A DNA stretch of 64,000 nt from the NCBI RefSeq assembly GCF_018760365.1, contig NZ_JAHIAB010000001.1, positions 203,813-267,812 on the forward strand. The letters are read 5' to 3'. Position numbers and translations under genes: made by a program. A model generated the notes under the pieces. That model had not been told where the DNA came from. It did not search any database and saw only the letters and a program-made list of their open reading frames with translations. Below are positions 1 to 9,854 of this stretch, one piece after another (the first letter of the stretch is position 1; every line of letters begins with the position of its first letter). This DNA comes from Pseudooceanicola endophyticus (GTDB lineage: Bacteria; Pseudomonadota; Alphaproteobacteria; Rhodobacterales; Rhodobacteraceae).

Positions 1-1
1 C

Positions 2-1141
2 ACCGCGGCCCAGGCCGAGGACAGCGTCAACGTCGGCGTGCTGCAATCGCTCTCGGGCACCATGGCGATCTCCGAGGTCACCGTGAAGAACGCCGAGGTC
101 ATGGCCATCGACGAGATCAACGCCGCCGGCGGCGTCATGGGTCACCAGATCAAGGCCGTGGTCGAAGACGGCGCCTCGGACCCGGCGATCTTCGCCCAGA
201 AGGCCACCAAGCTGATCCAGAACGACGACGTGGCGACCGTCTTCGGCGGCTGGACCTCGGCGTCGCGCAAGGCGATGCTGCCGGTCTTCGAACGCGAGAA
301 GGCGCTGCTGTGGTACCCCGTCCAGTTCGAGGGCAACGAATGCTCCTCCAACATCATGTACTCGGGGGCGCAGCCCAACCAGCAGCTGCTGCCCGCCTAT
401 GACTGGGCCAAGGCGGAAGGCTACAAGAGCTTCTTCCTGCTGGGCTCGGACTATGTCTTCCCGCGCACCGCGAACCTGATTGCCAAGAAGCACATCGCCA
501 AGGACGGGCTGAAGCTGGCGGGCGAGGAATACGTGCCCCTGGGCGGCACCGATTTCTCGGCCGTGATCTCGAAGATCCGCGCCGCGAAACCGGATGTCAT
601 CTTCAACACGCTGAACGGCGACAGCAACGTGTCCTTCTTCAAGCAGATGGCCGCCGCCGGCATGACCCCGGAGAAGATGCCGGTCATGAGCTTCTCGATC
701 GCCGAGCAGGAAGCCAAAGCCATGGGCCCGTCGCTGGTCGAGGGGTCCTATGCGACCTGGAACTACTTCCAGTCGCTCGACACCCCGGCGAACCAGAAGT
801 TCGTCGCCGACTACCAGTCGAAATTCGGCGCCAATGCGGCGATCACCGACCCGATGGTGCACGGCTATCTTGACGTCTACGCCTGGAAGGCCGCGGTCGA
901 GAAGGCCGGCTCCTTCGATCCCGACGCCGTGCGCAAGGCCGCCGTGGGCCTCGACTTCGACACCCCCCTGGGCGAGGCGCATTTCGCCGCCAACCAGAGC
1001 CTCGTGCAGACCGCCTATGTCGGCCAGCTCGACAAGGACGGGCAGTTCCAGATCCTGTGGACCTCGGACGCCCCGATCGAGCCCAACCCCTACGATCCGG
1101 TCGCCTTCCCCGGCAAGACCTGCAACCCGGTCACCAACTGA
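2..1141 (+). CDS. urtA: Urea ABC transporter, substrate-binding protein UrtA (5' end missing)
   Basis: This is the periplasmic urea-binding protein that delivers urea to the UrtBC permease. The open frame is already running at base 2, so the start codon lies before the window. The first visible residues, TAAQAED, look like the end of a signal peptide with cleavage after AQA, so only most of the leader is missing. The mature protein begins with the family hallmark VGVLQSLSGTMAISE and contains the GGWTSASRKAMLPVFE and LWYPVQFEGNE stretches typical of UrtA rather than of general branched-chain amino-acid binding proteins. About 379 residues are visible. It is followed by urtBCDE on the same strand, which confirms the assignment. 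The separation from urtB holds a GC-rich hairpin that may set a higher level of the binding protein. Confidence 0.95.
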   Translation, partial: TAAQAEDSVNVGVLQSLSGTMAISEVTVKNAEVMAIDEINAAGGVMGHQIKAVVEDGASDPAIFAQKATKLIQNDDVATVFGGWTSASRKAMLPVFEREKALLWYPVQFEGNECSSNIMYSGAQPNQQLLPAYDWAKAEGYKSFFLLGSDYVFPRTANLIAKKHIAKDGLKLAGEEYVPLGGTDFSAVISKIRAAKPDVIFNTLNGDSNVSFFKQMAAAGMTPEKMPVMSFSIAEQEAKAMGPSLVEGSYATWNYFQSLDTPANQKFVADYQSKFGANAAITDPMVHGYLDVYAWKAAVEKAGSFDPDAVRKAAVGLDFDTPLGEAHFAANQSLVQTAYVGQLDKDGQFQILWTSDAPIEPNPYDPVAFPGKTCNPVTN

Positions 1142-1150
1142 GCTGACACA

Positions 1151-1181
1151 GGGCCGTCCCCGCGCTCCCCGAGGGCGGCCC
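1151..1181 (+). terminator. Intercistronic hairpin between urtA and urtB (candidate attenuator)
   Basis: GGGCCGTCC at 1151-1159 pairs with GGGCGGCCC at 1173-1181 (eight Watson-Crick pairs and one G-T). No U-run follows directly. Such hairpins often stabilise the upstream binding-protein message or partly stop transcription before the permease genes. That role is inferred. Confidence 0.4.
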
Positions 1182-1215
1182 CTCCTTTCCCCAACATCGT
1201 AAGAAGGACAGACCA

Positions 1216-2109
1216 ATGCTTGATGGCGCCCTCCTCGCGGGGCAGGTGTTCAACGGTTTCAGCGTGGCTTCGCTGTTCGTGCTGGCGGCCCTCGGCCTGG
1301 CACTCAGCTTCGGCCTGATGCGGGTCATCAACATGGCCCATGGCGAAATGCTGATGCTGGGCGGATACCTGGCCTACCTGACCTACCTGATCGTTCCCGG
1401 CCCGCTGGCCATCCTTGTCGCCATGCCGGTCGCCTTCCTGGGCGCGGCGCTGCTGGGCGGCATCCTGGAAATCACCGTGATCCGCAAGCTTTCGGCGCGC
1501 CCCCTCGACACGCTGCTGGCGACCTGGGGCGTCAGCCTGATCCTGCAACAGGGCGCGCGTTCGATCTTCGGACCGATCGGCGTCGGCGTCACCGCGCCGG
1601 ACTGGCTCAACACCGGCTTCACCCTGGCAGGCGTCTACTTCCCCTCCACCCGGATCTTCATCCTGGCCGTTGCCGTGATCGTGCTGGTAGCGCTTGGCCT
1701 GCTGATCGCCCGCACCCGCCTTGGCCTGCTGGTGCGCGCCGTCAACCAGGACCGCATGATGGCCGCCGCCTCGGGCATCAACGTGCGCCGGGTCGATCTG
1801 GCCGTCTTCTGTCTGGGCACCGGGATCGCGGGGCTTGCGGGCGTCGTGCTCTCGCTGCTGGGGCCGGTGACGCCATCGGTCGGGCAAAGCTACATCATCC
1901 CCGCCTTCCTGGTGGTCGTGATGGGGGGCCTTGGCTCGATGGTGGGCACCACCATCGCCGCGATCATCCTCGGCCTTGTCTCGGCGCTCAGCCAGATCTT
2001 CGTCGATGTCTCGATGAGCCAGGTCCTGATGCTGCTTGCCGTGATCCTCTTCCTGCAGTTCCGCCCCCAGGGCGTGATCGCCACCCGTTCCCGCGCGCTG
2101 GAGGACTGA
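1216..2109 (+). CDS. urtB: Urea ABC transporter permease UrtB
   Basis: Inner-membrane permease of the urea transporter, of the branched-chain amino-acid (LivH) type. The 297-residue protein is a chain of hydrophobic segments. It opens with a segment containing FVLAALGLALSFGLM followed by VINMAHGEMLMLGGY, the conserved early loop of this family, and ends with the QFRPQGV motif. The ATG at 1216 follows an AGAAGGA ribosome-binding site. It lies 74 bases after urtA and 4 bases before urtC, so the permease genes are translated together. The family and the full operon context make the substrate urea rather than leucine/isoleucine/valine. Confidence 0.94.
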   Translation: MLDGALLAGQVFNGFSVASLFVLAALGLALSFGLMRVINMAHGEMLMLGGYLAYLTYLIVPGPLAILVAMPVAFLGAALLGGILEITVIRKLSARPLDTLLATWGVSLILQQGARSIFGPIGVGVTAPDWLNTGFTLAGVYFPSTRIFILAVAVIVLVALGLLIARTRLGLLVRAVNQDRMMAAASGINVRRVDLAVFCLGTGIAGLAGVVLSLLGPVTPSVGQSYIIPAFLVVVMGGLGSMVGTTIAAIILGLVSALSQIFVDVSMSQVLMLLAVILFLQFRPQGVIATRSRALED

Positions 2110-2113
2110 TGCG

Positions 2114-3181
2114 ATGACGAAATCCTCTCCCTTCCGTCACGCCTGGATCCTGGTGCTGATCGTCGCGGTGCTGGCACCGATGCTGGTCTCTTCCTACAAC
2201 CTCAACCTGCTGGGCCGCTTCCTGTCGATGGCGATCCTGGCGGTCGGCATCGTCCTGATCTGGGGCGAGGCCGGCATCCTGACCCTGGGCCAGGGCGTGT
2301 TCTTCGGCCTCGGCGGCTATTCCATCGCCATGTACCTGAAGCTTTCGACCCTGCCCGAAGGATCGCTTCCCGACTTCATGGAATGGTCGGGCGTCATGGC
2401 CCTGCCGTGGTTCTGGTGGCCCTTCAAATCCGGCCTGCTGGCGCTGCTGGCCATCATCCTGGTGCCCGCCGTCTTCGCCGGGATCTTCGCCTGGGCCATG
2501 TTCCGCCGCCGCATCGCCGGCGTCTACTTCGCCCTGATCACCCAGGCCGTCGCCCTGACCTTCGCCACCCTGCTGACCAGCCAGCAAAGCACCACCGGCG
2601 GCTACAACGGTCTGACCGGCTTTACCGAGGCCTTCGGGATGCCCCTTGGCACCGATCAGGCCAACCGGACGCTCTACTGGATCACCCTGGCGGTGCTGGT
2701 CGCAGTCTTCGCGGGCTCCAAGTGGCTGATGGCGACCCGCTACGGCACCCTGCTGCGCGCCACCCGCGACGGCGAGAACCGCGTGCGCTTCCTGGGCTAC
2801 AACACCACCCCCTACAAGGTCGTGGCCTTCATGCTGGCCGCCGTCTTCGCCAGCCTGGGCGGGGCACTCTTCACCCTGCATGCAGGCGTGGTGTCGCCGG
2901 CCTTCGTCGGCGTCGTCCCCTCGATCGAGATGATCGTCTGGGTCGCGGTCGGCGGGCGCAAGTCGCTCTGGGGCGCCGTGGCCGGTGCGCTGATCGTCAA
3001 CTTCGCCAAGGACATCATCAGCTCGGCCCTGCCCGAGGCCTGGCTGTACGTCCTGGGCCTGATCTTCATCCTGGTCGTCACCTACCTGCCGAACGGTCTG
3101 GCCGGTCTGGTCGAGGATCTTCTGGCGAAATCGCGCCGCCCCGCCGCCCCCGAAGGCGCCCTCGTGGAGGAAGGCAAATGA
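2114..3181 (+). CDS. urtC: Urea ABC transporter permease UrtC
   Basis: Second inner-membrane permease of the urea transporter, of the LivM type, 355 residues. It shows multiple membrane segments, the LTLGQGVFFGLGGY motif near residue 55-70 and the ATRDGENRVRFLGYN loop that marks this permease family, with a short hydrophilic C-terminal tail rich in proline and alanine. Its stop codon overlaps the urtD start in an ATGA arrangement (3178-3181), indicating translational coupling to the ATPase gene. UrtB and UrtC are expected to form the heterodimeric channel. Confidence 0.94.
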   Translation: MTKSSPFRHAWILVLIVAVLAPMLVSSYNLNLLGRFLSMAILAVGIVLIWGEAGILTLGQGVFFGLGGYSIAMYLKLSTLPEGSLPDFMEWSGVMALPWFWWPFKSGLLALLAIILVPAVFAGIFAWAMFRRRIAGVYFALITQAVALTFATLLTSQQSTTGGYNGLTGFTEAFGMPLGTDQANRTLYWITLAVLVAVFAGSKWLMATRYGTLLRATRDGENRVRFLGYNTTPYKVVAFMLAAVFASLGGALFTLHAGVVSPAFVGVVPSIEMIVWVAVGGRKSLWGAVAGALIVNFAKDIISSALPEAWLYVLGLIFILVVTYLPNGLAGLVEDLLAKSRRPAAPEGALVEEGK

Positions 3182-3942
3182 CCATGGCAACCGCTACTGC
3201 CGACCCGATCCTGAAGGTCGATGGCATCACGGTGGATTTCGACGGCTTCAAGGCCATCGACAACTTCTCGATGACACTGGAGCGTGGCCAGCTGCGCGTG
3301 CTGATCGGGCCAAACGGCGCCGGGAAATCGACGCTCTGCGACACGATCATCGGGCGGGTGCATTCGGCCTCGGGCAGCGTCACCTTCAACGGCGAGAACA
3401 TCACCAACAAGCCGGAGTTCGAGATCGTGCGCCGCGGCATCTGCCGCAAGTTCCAGACGCCCGGGGTGCTGCCCTCGCTGACGGTGCGCGACAATCTGGC
3501 GGTGGCCGCGCAGCGCGACCGCCGCTGGTGGACCGCCTTCCAGATCGGCGCCAAGGCCGCCGAGGCCCGCAAGGTCGAGGATATCCTCGAACAGATCGGC
3601 CTGACCGAGCGCGCCGACACGCTGGCGGCAGATCTGGCCCATGGCGAAAAGCAGTGGCTGGAAATCGGCATGGTCGTCGCCACCGAGGCCGACCTGCTGC
3701 TGCTGGATGAACCGACCGCCGGGATGGGGCCGAACGAGACCTCGAAGACCGCGAAGCTGATCCATTCCCTGCTGGGCAAGCACGCCGTGCTGGTGATCGA
3801 CCACGACATGACCTTCGTGGAGGAACTGGGCGGCAAGGTCACCGTGATGCACCAGGGGAAATTCCTGAAACAGGGCAGCGTCGCCGAGGTGCGCGCCGAT
3901 CCCGAAGTGGCCGCCGTCTACCTGGGCCGGGCGAAGGAGTAA
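3178..3942 (+). CDS. urtD: Urea ABC transporter ATP-binding protein UrtD
   Basis: Cytoplasmic ATPase of the urea transporter, 254 residues, of the LivG type. Walker A is GPNGAGKST (residues 44-52), the signature region is LAHGEKQWLEIGM and Walker B is LLLLDEPTAGM. The ATG at 3178 overlaps the urtC stop by four bases; a second ATG at 3184 would shorten it by two residues. The same frame is open upstream through urtC, but the similarity begins at ILKVDGITVDF, so the short start is right. It is followed by urtE after 4 bases. Confidence 0.95.
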   Translation: MTMATATADPILKVDGITVDFDGFKAIDNFSMTLERGQLRVLIGPNGAGKSTLCDTIIGRVHSASGSVTFNGENITNKPEFEIVRRGICRKFQTPGVLPSLTVRDNLAVAAQRDRRWWTAFQIGAKAAEARKVEDILEQIGLTERADTLAADLAHGEKQWLEIGMVVATEADLLLLDEPTAGMGPNETSKTAKLIHSLLGKHAVLVIDHDMTFVEELGGKVTVMHQGKFLKQGSVAEVRADPEVAAVYLGRAKE

Positions 3943-3946
3943 GCTG

Positions 3947-4666
3947 ATGGAAACGCTTCTGAAGATGGACAAGGTTTGCGCCGCCTACGGGCAGAGCCAA
4001 GTGCTGTGGGACATCGACCTGGATGTGGAACGCGGCGGTGCGCTGGCGCTGATCGGGCGCAACGGCGTCGGCAAGACCACCCTGCTGCGCACCATCATGG
4101 GCGTGCAGAAGACCACGAAGGGCCGGGTGCAGTTCGACGGTGCCGACGTGACCGAAGCCAAGCCCCACGAACGCTCTCGCGCGGGCATCGGCTTCGTGCC
4201 GCAGGGGCGCCATGTCTTCCCGCACCTGACGGTGGAGGAAAACCTGCAATCGGGACTGTCCGCCCTGACCGGGCGCGGCAAGGGCCTGATCGGCAAGGGC
4301 ATCCCCGAGCATATCTATGACCTTTTCCCGAAGCTCCTCCAGATCAGGCACCGCAAGGCAGGCGTGCTCTCGGGCGGGGAACAGCAGCAGCTTGCCATCG
4401 GGCGGGCGCTGGCCGGTCAACCCAAGCTGCTGCTTCTGGACGAGCCGACCGAGGGCATCCAGCCCAACGTCGTCCAGCAGATCGAGGACGCCCTGCGCCG
4501 CGTGCGCACCGAGCTGGGCGTGACCATCGTCATCGTGGAGCAATACCTCGATTTCGCCTGGTCCTTTGCCGATGACTACTGCGTGCTGATGCGCGGACGC
4601 ACCGTCCGCCAGGGGCGCACGGCCCAGGAAAGTGCGGCAGACGTAGCGCATCTGGTCAACGTCTGA
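3947..4666 (+). CDS. urtE: Urea ABC transporter ATP-binding protein UrtE
   Basis: Second cytoplasmic ATPase of the urea transporter, 239 residues, of the LivF type. It shows Walker A GRNGVGKTT (about residues 37-45), the signature LSGGEQQQLAIGRAL and Walker B LLLLDEPTEGIQP. It is the last gene of the operon. No urease genes are visible in the window. After its stop there is a 111-base convergent gap with a weak GGGGC/GCCCC hairpin at 4670-4685 before the oppositely oriented response-regulator gene. Confidence 0.95.
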   Translation: METLLKMDKVCAAYGQSQVLWDIDLDVERGGALALIGRNGVGKTTLLRTIMGVQKTTKGRVQFDGADVTEAKPHERSRAGIGFVPQGRHVFPHLTVEENLQSGLSALTGRGKGLIGKGIPEHIYDLFPKLLQIRHRKAGVLSGGEQQQLAIGRALAGQPKLLLLDEPTEGIQPNVVQQIEDALRRVRTELGVTIVIVEQYLDFAWSFADDYCVLMRGRTVRQGRTAQESAADVAHLVNV

Positions 4667-4777
4667 TCCGGGGCGCTCAGGCCCCATAGCAAGGGCGCCG
4701 GAGCGGAGGATGCGGGCAAAGGGCGGTCGGATGTCCTGCCGCCCCCTGCCCCCTCCGGACTGGGGCGGGCGCGGATG

Positions 4778-5677
4778 CTAGCCCCGTTCGGCCAGCACCT
4801 GCACCGCCATGGCGGCCGCCGTCGCCCGGTTCTCGGCCCCGAGCTTGGCGTAGATCTGAAGCAGGTGCTTCTTCACCGTCGCCGCCGAATTGCCGAGGAT
4901 CTCGGAAATATCGAGGTTCGACTTGCCGGCGGCCAGCCAGACCAGCACCTCGGCCTCGCGCTGTGTCAGGGTGAAACGCTCGCGCAGCAGCGCCTCGCGG
5001 GCGCCGGGGACCTCTTCGGTGACGCGGAACAGGTATTCGCCGGGACGCACCGGGTTGAGGTAGGTGAACTCCACCTGGCCGCCCTCCAGCGCCACCCGCA
5101 CCGCGCCACCCGCCGATCCGCGTGCCGACAGAAGCTGCGCCGCCAGCAGATCGTCCAGCACCAGCCGCCCGCCCGGCAGCAGCCCCGCCAGCATCTCTTC
5201 GGCGCGCGGCGTGCTCCACAAAAGCCGCCCGTCTTCGGACAGCGACAGCAGGCTGCGCCCGGTGGCATCCAGCGCCGCGCGCGCGCCCTCGCTGCGGCGC
5301 GCATTGGCCATGTGGACGCGGATGCGCGCGATCATCTCTTCCAGCTTGATGGGCTTGGTCACGTAATCGACGCCCCCCGCCGCCAGCCCCGCGACGACGT
5401 GATGGGTGTCCGTCAGGCCGGTCATGAAGATCACCGGGATATGGTCGCGCCCCGGGGTCTGCTTGATCGCCCGGGTGGTCTGGAACCCGTCGAGCCCCGG
5501 CATCACCCCGTCCATCAGGATCACATGGGGTTCCACCTTCGCCAAAAGATCCAGCGCCCCCTGCCCGGAGGTCGCGACCAGCACCGTCAGCCCCTCGGCC
5601 TCAAGCGTGTCGGTCAGCAGGCCAAGCGCCTCGGGGCTGTCATCGACGATGAGGACGGTTTCGCCAAGATCAGTCAT
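4778..5677 (-). CDS. Response regulator, REC domain plus LuxR-type helix-turn-helix
   Basis: Cytoplasmic transcription regulator of 299 residues. The N-terminal receiver domain has the acidic pair VDD (residues 11-13), the phosphorylation site D56 in VILMDGVMPG and the conserved lysine in TKP. The C-terminal part from about residue 235 is a LuxR-type DNA-binding domain (LTQREAEVLVWLAAGKSN, then AATVKKHLLQIYAKLG). The middle, about residues 130-230, is a less defined linker that resembles a PAS-like fold, which is uncertain. Its start overlaps the end of the upstream kinase gene by eight bases, so the two form a cognate pair. Closeness to urt suggests control of urea or nitrogen uptake, but this is inference from position only. 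Confidence 0.88.
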   Translation of the reverse strand: MTDLGETVLIVDDSPEALGLLTDTLEAEGLTVLVATSGQGALDLLAKVEPHVILMDGVMPGLDGFQTTRAIKQTPGRDHIPVIFMTGLTDTHHVVAGLAAGGVDYVTKPIKLEEMIARIRVHMANARRSEGARAALDATGRSLLSLSEDGRLLWSTPRAEEMLAGLLPGGRLVLDDLLAAQLLSARGSAGGAVRVALEGGQVEFTYLNPVRPGEYLFRVTEEVPGAREALLRERFTLTQREAEVLVWLAAGKSNLDISEILGNSAATVKKHLLQIYAKLGAENRATAAAMAVQVLAERG

Positions 5678-8600
5678 CCGTTTCCTCCTTCAGCCGCGCC
5701 AACAGGCCCGGCAGATCGAACCCCTCGGCCAGCGCACGCCAGGCCGCCAGCCGCGCCGGGTCGACGCCGGTGCCCGCCAGCCGGTCCAGTTCGTTCAGCA
5801 CGCCGCGCCGGTGGCCGATCTCGGCGGCGGCACGCAGGGCGGTGGTGTCGATGGCGGTCCGCACGGCGACAGGCGGCGGGGGGGCGGCCTTGTCGCGCAG
5901 CCAGGTCAGGTGCAGCAGCTCCCCGACGATCTCTTCCATGGCCTTCACCTCGAAGGGTTTCGCCAGGAAGGCATCGTGATCGGCACCGCCATCGCGCGGG
6001 GCGCTGGCGCGGGCATCCTGCGCATTGCCCGACACCATCAGGATGGCGATCCCGGGGAAGCGCGCGCGCAGGTGATGCGCCAGCTCCCAGCCATCCATCC
6101 CGGGCATGGCAATGTCCAGCAGCGCAAGATCCGGCGCCTCCGTGACCTTCTCCAGCGCCTCGGCCCCGCCCGTCGCGAGGGTCAGGGCAAAGCCCAGCGG
6201 CTCCAGCACCTGCCGCGTCAGCTCAAGGTGCTGGGGATCGTTGTCGACCAGCAGCACCCTGCGGCGCGGCCCCGAATAGCCGGTGACCGGCAGGTCCTTG
6301 GCCGGCGCCTCGGCCCCGGGTTCGGCCTCGAACATCAGCATCTCGACCGTCATGGTGCTGCCCTGGCCGGGGGTGCTTTCGACCCGGATGCGCCCGCCCA
6401 TGATCTCGACCAGAAGCTTGGTGATGGTCAGGCCCAGGCCCGAGCCGGGGATCGCCTGCGCCCGGGCGCCGCTGCCGCGGTCGAAGGGCTGGAAGATCCG
6501 CTCCTGATCCTGCGGCGCGATGCCGATGCCGGTGTCGTGGACCTCGACCACCAGCATCGGGTCGCGGTATTGCACGCGCATCCCCACCCGGCCCGCCTCG
6601 GTGAATTTCACCGCGTTGGTCAGCAGGTTGATCAGCACCTGGCGGAAGCGCTTGCGGTCGGCCAGCACCTGCCGGGGCAGCCGCCCCGTGCGCGCATAGG
6701 CGAAGGCGATGCCCTTCTGCTCGGCCTGAAGGCGGAACATGTCGGCCAGCTGTTCCAGCAGCTCCGGCAGGGCGATGCGATCACGCGACAGCACCATCGT
6801 GCCGCTCTCGATCCGCGAGATGTCCTGCAGCGCATCGACCAGATCGGTCAGATGCTCGGCCGAGCGGCGGATGACGTTGACGGCGTTCTTCGGGCCGGTG
6901 CCGTCGCGCTCCATCAGCTGGGCATAGCCGTAGATGGAGTTCAGCGGCGTGCGGACCTCGTGGCTGAGGCCGGTCAGAAAGCGCGACTTGGCGATATTGG
7001 CCGATTCGGCGGCCGCGCGGGCCTTCTGGGCGGCGGCCTCGGCCTTTTCGCGGGCGGTGGCCTCTTCCATCAGCTGCTCGGCCTGACGCTGGAACTCGTC
7101 CTCGACCTTGCGGCGGCTTTCATGGGCCAGCACCAGGAACCAGGCGGTCAGGCCCGAGAGGATCAGCAAGGCCAGGAACGACACCCAAAGGGCGCCGGTC
7201 ACCGCCTGTTCCTGCGCCAGACTGTAGCCCGGCGCCATCTGGTGCAGCACCGCGCCGTAAAGCCCTGCGATGGTCAGCGCGAACAGCAGCGTCAGCCCCG
7301 CCACCTGCCCGATGCGCGATCGCGTGCGCGCCGCGATCCGGGGCGTCAGCAGCCGGTCCGCCAGCCGCGCCGCCTGCTGGGAGGCGCGCGCATCGGTCTT
7401 GCACAGGTCCCGGCAGCGCCCTTCCAGGGAACAGCAGAGCGAACAGATCGGCACGCCGTAGGCCGGGCATTGCGCCATGTCGACGGGATCGAAGCGGTTC
7501 TCGCAGATGCCGCACTGGCACAGGCCATCGGCGCCGGGCGCGACCTGGCTTTCCCTCGCCAGGTAAAAGCGCCCGCCGGTGCCCCAGGCGATCAGCGGGG
7601 CGGTGAAGAAGGAAATGACCAGCCCGATGACGACGCAATAGGCCTGGGCGATCTCTCCGAACAGGCCGAGGAAGCACAGCACCGCCACCAGCACCGAGAA
7701 CGCCATGGCGCCGCAGCCCACGGGGTTGATGTCGTAAAGATGGGCGCGCTTGAACTCCAGCACCGGCGGCGACAGCTTCAGCGGCTTGGCGATCACCAGA
7801 TCGCCCGCGATGGCACCCAGCCAGCCGACCGCCAGCATGGAATACAGATCAAGGATGCTCTCGATGGCGCGGAAGACGCCGAATTCCATCAGCATCAGCG
7901 CCAGCAGGCAGTTGAAGACCAGCCAGACCACCCGGCCCGGGTGATTGTGGGTCAGCCGCGAGAAGAAGTTGGACCAGGCGATGGAGCCCGAATAGGCATT
8001 GGTCACGTTGATCTTCACCTGACAGACGCAGACGAAGACCCCGGTCAGCACCAGCGCCACGGTGGGATTGCCGAGGAGCTGGGCGAAGGCCATGTTGTAG
8101 ATCTCTGCCGGCTGGGCCGCGCGCTCGGGTGCAAGGCCCTGCGACAGCGCCAGATAGGCCAGGAAAGAGCCCAGCACCAGCTTGGCCCCGGCGATGAAGA
8201 CCCAGCCCGGTCCAGCCAGCACCAGCGCCACCCACCAGCCCCGGCCGCGTTTCACCGACATGAAGCGCAGGTAGTCCACCTGTTCGCCGATCTGCGGCAG
8301 CAGCGACATCAGCAGCGACAGCCCGGCCCCGATCAGCAGCGGGTCGAACCCGCCCGAGCCAATGGTTCCCGAATGCGACAGCCAGCCCGGCAGCCGGTCG
8401 CTGCCCATCAGCGCCACGATCAGCAGCGGCGCGACCTGCAGCACGATCCACACCGGCTGCGTCGCCAGTTGCAGAGAGGAGATCCGCTTGATCCCGAAGG
8501 CCGCGATGGGAATGACCACCAGCGCGGAGATCATGTGCGCCAGCCACAGCGGCAGGCCCAGCACCATGCTCAGCGCCACCGACATGATGCTGGCCTCGAT

Positions 8601-8990
8601 GGAGAACAGCACGAAGGTGAAGCTGGCATAGACCAGCGAGGTGACGGTGGAGCCGATGTAGCCGAACCCCGCCGCCCGGGTCAGCAGGTCGATATCTAGG
8701 CCCGATTTCGCCGCCTGGATCGCGATGGGCAGGCCGATGGCGAAGGCCAGCACCATCAGCGCGGCAATGGCCACCAGCGCGTTCAGCGTGCCGTAGCCCA
8801 GCGTCAGCGATCCGCCCAGCGCCTCGCAGGCCAGGAAGGCCAGCGCCCCCAGCGCCGTCTGGGCCACCCGCGCGGGCTTCAGCCGCACCCGGTTGGCGGT
8901 GAAGCGCAGGGCGAAATCCTCCAGCGTCTCGTTCGCCGCCCACTGGTTGTAGCTGCGCCGCTCGACCGCGATGCGCTGGATGTGACTCAT
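5670..8990 (-). CDS. Hybrid histidine kinase with N-terminal NCS1-type transporter domain
   Basis: Membrane sensor kinase of about 1106 residues. Residues 1-480 form a transporter-like module with roughly a dozen hydrophobic segments; the start ([20 protein letters not shown]) and the [14 protein letters not shown] stretch resemble the NCS1 purine/cytosine permease family. Residues about 487-533 carry nine cysteines spaced CxCx2C-x11-C-x6-Cx2CC-x5-Cx3C, then two membrane segments and a coiled coil. The kinase core has the phospho-acceptor histidine in [11 protein letters not shown] (about H676), the N box (LTNAVKF) and glycine boxes DTGIGIA and GSGLGLT. A C-terminal receiver domain has LLDIAMPG. 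The ATG at 8990 fits the family start; the same frame is open 17 codons further upstream. Partner of the adjacent response regulator. The ligand is unknown. Confidence 0.88.
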   Translation of the reverse strand: MSHIQRIAVERRSYNQWAANETLEDFALRFTANRVRLKPARVAQTALGALAFLACEALGGSLTLGYGTLNALVAIAALMVLAFAIGLPIAIQAAKSGLDIDLLTRAAGFGYIGSTVTSLVYASFTFVLFSIEASIMSVALSMVLGLPLWLAHMISALVVIPIAAFGIKRISSLQLATQPVWIVLQVAPLLIVALMGSDRLPGWLSHSGTIGSGGFDPLLIGAGLSLLMSLLPQIGEQVDYLRFMSVKRGRGWWVALVLAGPGWVFIAGAKLVLGSFLAYLALSQGLAPERAAQPAEIYNMAFAQLLGNPTVALVLTGVFVCVCQVKINVTNAYSGSIAWSNFFSRLTHNHPGRVVWLVFNCLLALMLMEFGVFRAIESILDLYSMLAVGWLGAIAGDLVIAKPLKLSPPVLEFKRAHLYDINPVGCGAMAFSVLVAVLCFLGLFGEIAQAYCVVIGLVISFFTAPLIAWGTGGRFYLARESQVAPGADGLCQCGICENRFDPVDMAQCPAYGVPICSLCCSLEGRCRDLCKTDARASQQAARLADRLLTPRIAARTRSRIGQVAGLTLLFALTIAGLYGAVLHQMAPGYSLAQEQAVTGALWVSFLALLILSGLTAWFLVLAHESRRKVEDEFQRQAEQLMEEATAREKAEAAAQKARAAAESANIAKSRFLTGLSHEVRTPLNSIYGYAQLMERDGTGPKNAVNVIRRSAEHLTDLVDALQDISRIESGTMVLSRDRIALPELLEQLADMFRLQAEQKGIAFAYARTGRLPRQVLADRKRFRQVLINLLTNAVKFTEAGRVGMRVQYRDPMLVVEVHDTGIGIAPQDQERIFQPFDRGSGARAQAIPGSGLGLTITKLLVEIMGGRIRVESTPGQGSTMTVEMLMFEAEPGAEAPAKDLPVTGYSGPRRRVLLVDNDPQHLELTRQVLEPLGFALTLATGGAEALEKVTEAPDLALLDIAMPGMDGWELAHHLRARFPGIAILMVSGNAQDARASAPRDGGADHDAFLAKPFEVKAMEEIVGELLHLTWLRDKAAPPPPVAVRTAIDTTALRAAAEIGHRRGVLNELDRLAGTGVDPARLAAWRALAEGFDLPGLLARLKEETDD

Positions 8991-9121
8991 GCGTGTTCCC
9001 GTCCCGCCCCATGGGTCTGGCCCCGGCGCCCATTGTGGCACTTCCCGGGGGCGGGCCTCAATGGGCGGCGTCGGGAAACCCCGGAGAGATCAGGAAGATG
9101 GCCGGGCGGCTGCCCAAGCGC

Positions 9122-9790
9122 TCAGCCCCGCAGCAGCCGCAGCCCCGCATCCATGGAGCCATCGCGGATGTCGTCCTCAAGCGCGCGGCGCATCACCGTC
9201 AGATCGCGCGCCCGCATCGCCGCCAGCATCTCCTTGTGGTGATCCTTGGCGATGGTCACGTCGTAGGAGTTCAGCACCTGGCGCTGGAACGGCCCCAGTT
9301 GCAGCCAGATGCTCTCGATCATCGGCAGGGCGGGCTGGTTCGGGTTCAGACCGTAAAGCCGCTTGTGGAAGGCCTGGTTCAGCTGGGTCAGCGCATCCAG
9401 ATCGCCGCGCGCCACCGCCGAGTCCATCGCAAGATCCGTGGCCGTCAGCTCGTCGATGACGACATCGGACAGCCAGGGGAAGGCGCGCTCGGCGGCGTGG
9501 CCCTCCAGCGTCAGGCGCAGGCGCACCAGCTCCTCGAAACGGGCGGCATCCATCTGCGGCACCTGAAGGCGGCGGTTGCCCAGCACGTCGATGGCCTGTT
9601 CGGAATGCAGCCGCCGCACCGCCTCCCGGATCGGCGTCGGACTGAGCGAGAGCGCCTCGGCCAGCCCCCGGAAGGTCAGCGCCGTGCCCGGCGGCAAGGC
9701 CCCCAGCAGGATCGCGTTGCGCAGCCGCGCATAGGCATAATCCTGAACGGTGAGCCCGGCATCATGGGGCACATCGGGGATTTGGCTCAT
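9122..9790 (-). CDS. GntR-family transcriptional regulator (FCD/FadR type)
   Basis: DNA-binding regulator of 222 residues. The winged helix-turn-helix at about residues 15-75 includes LRNAILLGALPPGTAL and the SLSPTPIREAVRRL recognition region. The C-terminal half is an all-helical FCD effector domain, with LRLTLEGHAAERA, NQAFHKRLY and DHHKEMLAAM supplying likely metal or effector ligands. The start at 9790 is chosen for its GAGGTGA ribosome-binding site; the frame extends 12 codons further upstream. It is divergent from puuA with 115 bases between them. Two GCTATCACA direct repeats in that gap are its probable operator, so it likely controls the putrescine genes and itself. Confidence 0.88.
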   Translation of the reverse strand: MSQIPDVPHDAGLTVQDYAYARLRNAILLGALPPGTALTFRGLAEALSLSPTPIREAVRRLHSEQAIDVLGNRRLQVPQMDAARFEELVRLRLTLEGHAAERAFPWLSDVVIDELTATDLAMDSAVARGDLDALTQLNQAFHKRLYGLNPNQPALPMIESIWLQLGPFQRQVLNSYDVTIAKDHHKEMLAAMRARDLTVMRRALEDDIRDGSMDAGLRLLRG

Positions 9791-9854
9791 TTTCCGTTCA
9801 CCTCGTGCGGCAAGGATGCGTGCCAAGGGGTCTCCGCTTGACTCGATTCATAAT

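Noticed and set aside
5406..8699. A 1097-codon open frame opposite the hybrid kinase
   Set aside because: Antisense shadow; composition is Arg/Gln/His-rich with no fold, while the minus strand encodes a full kinase.
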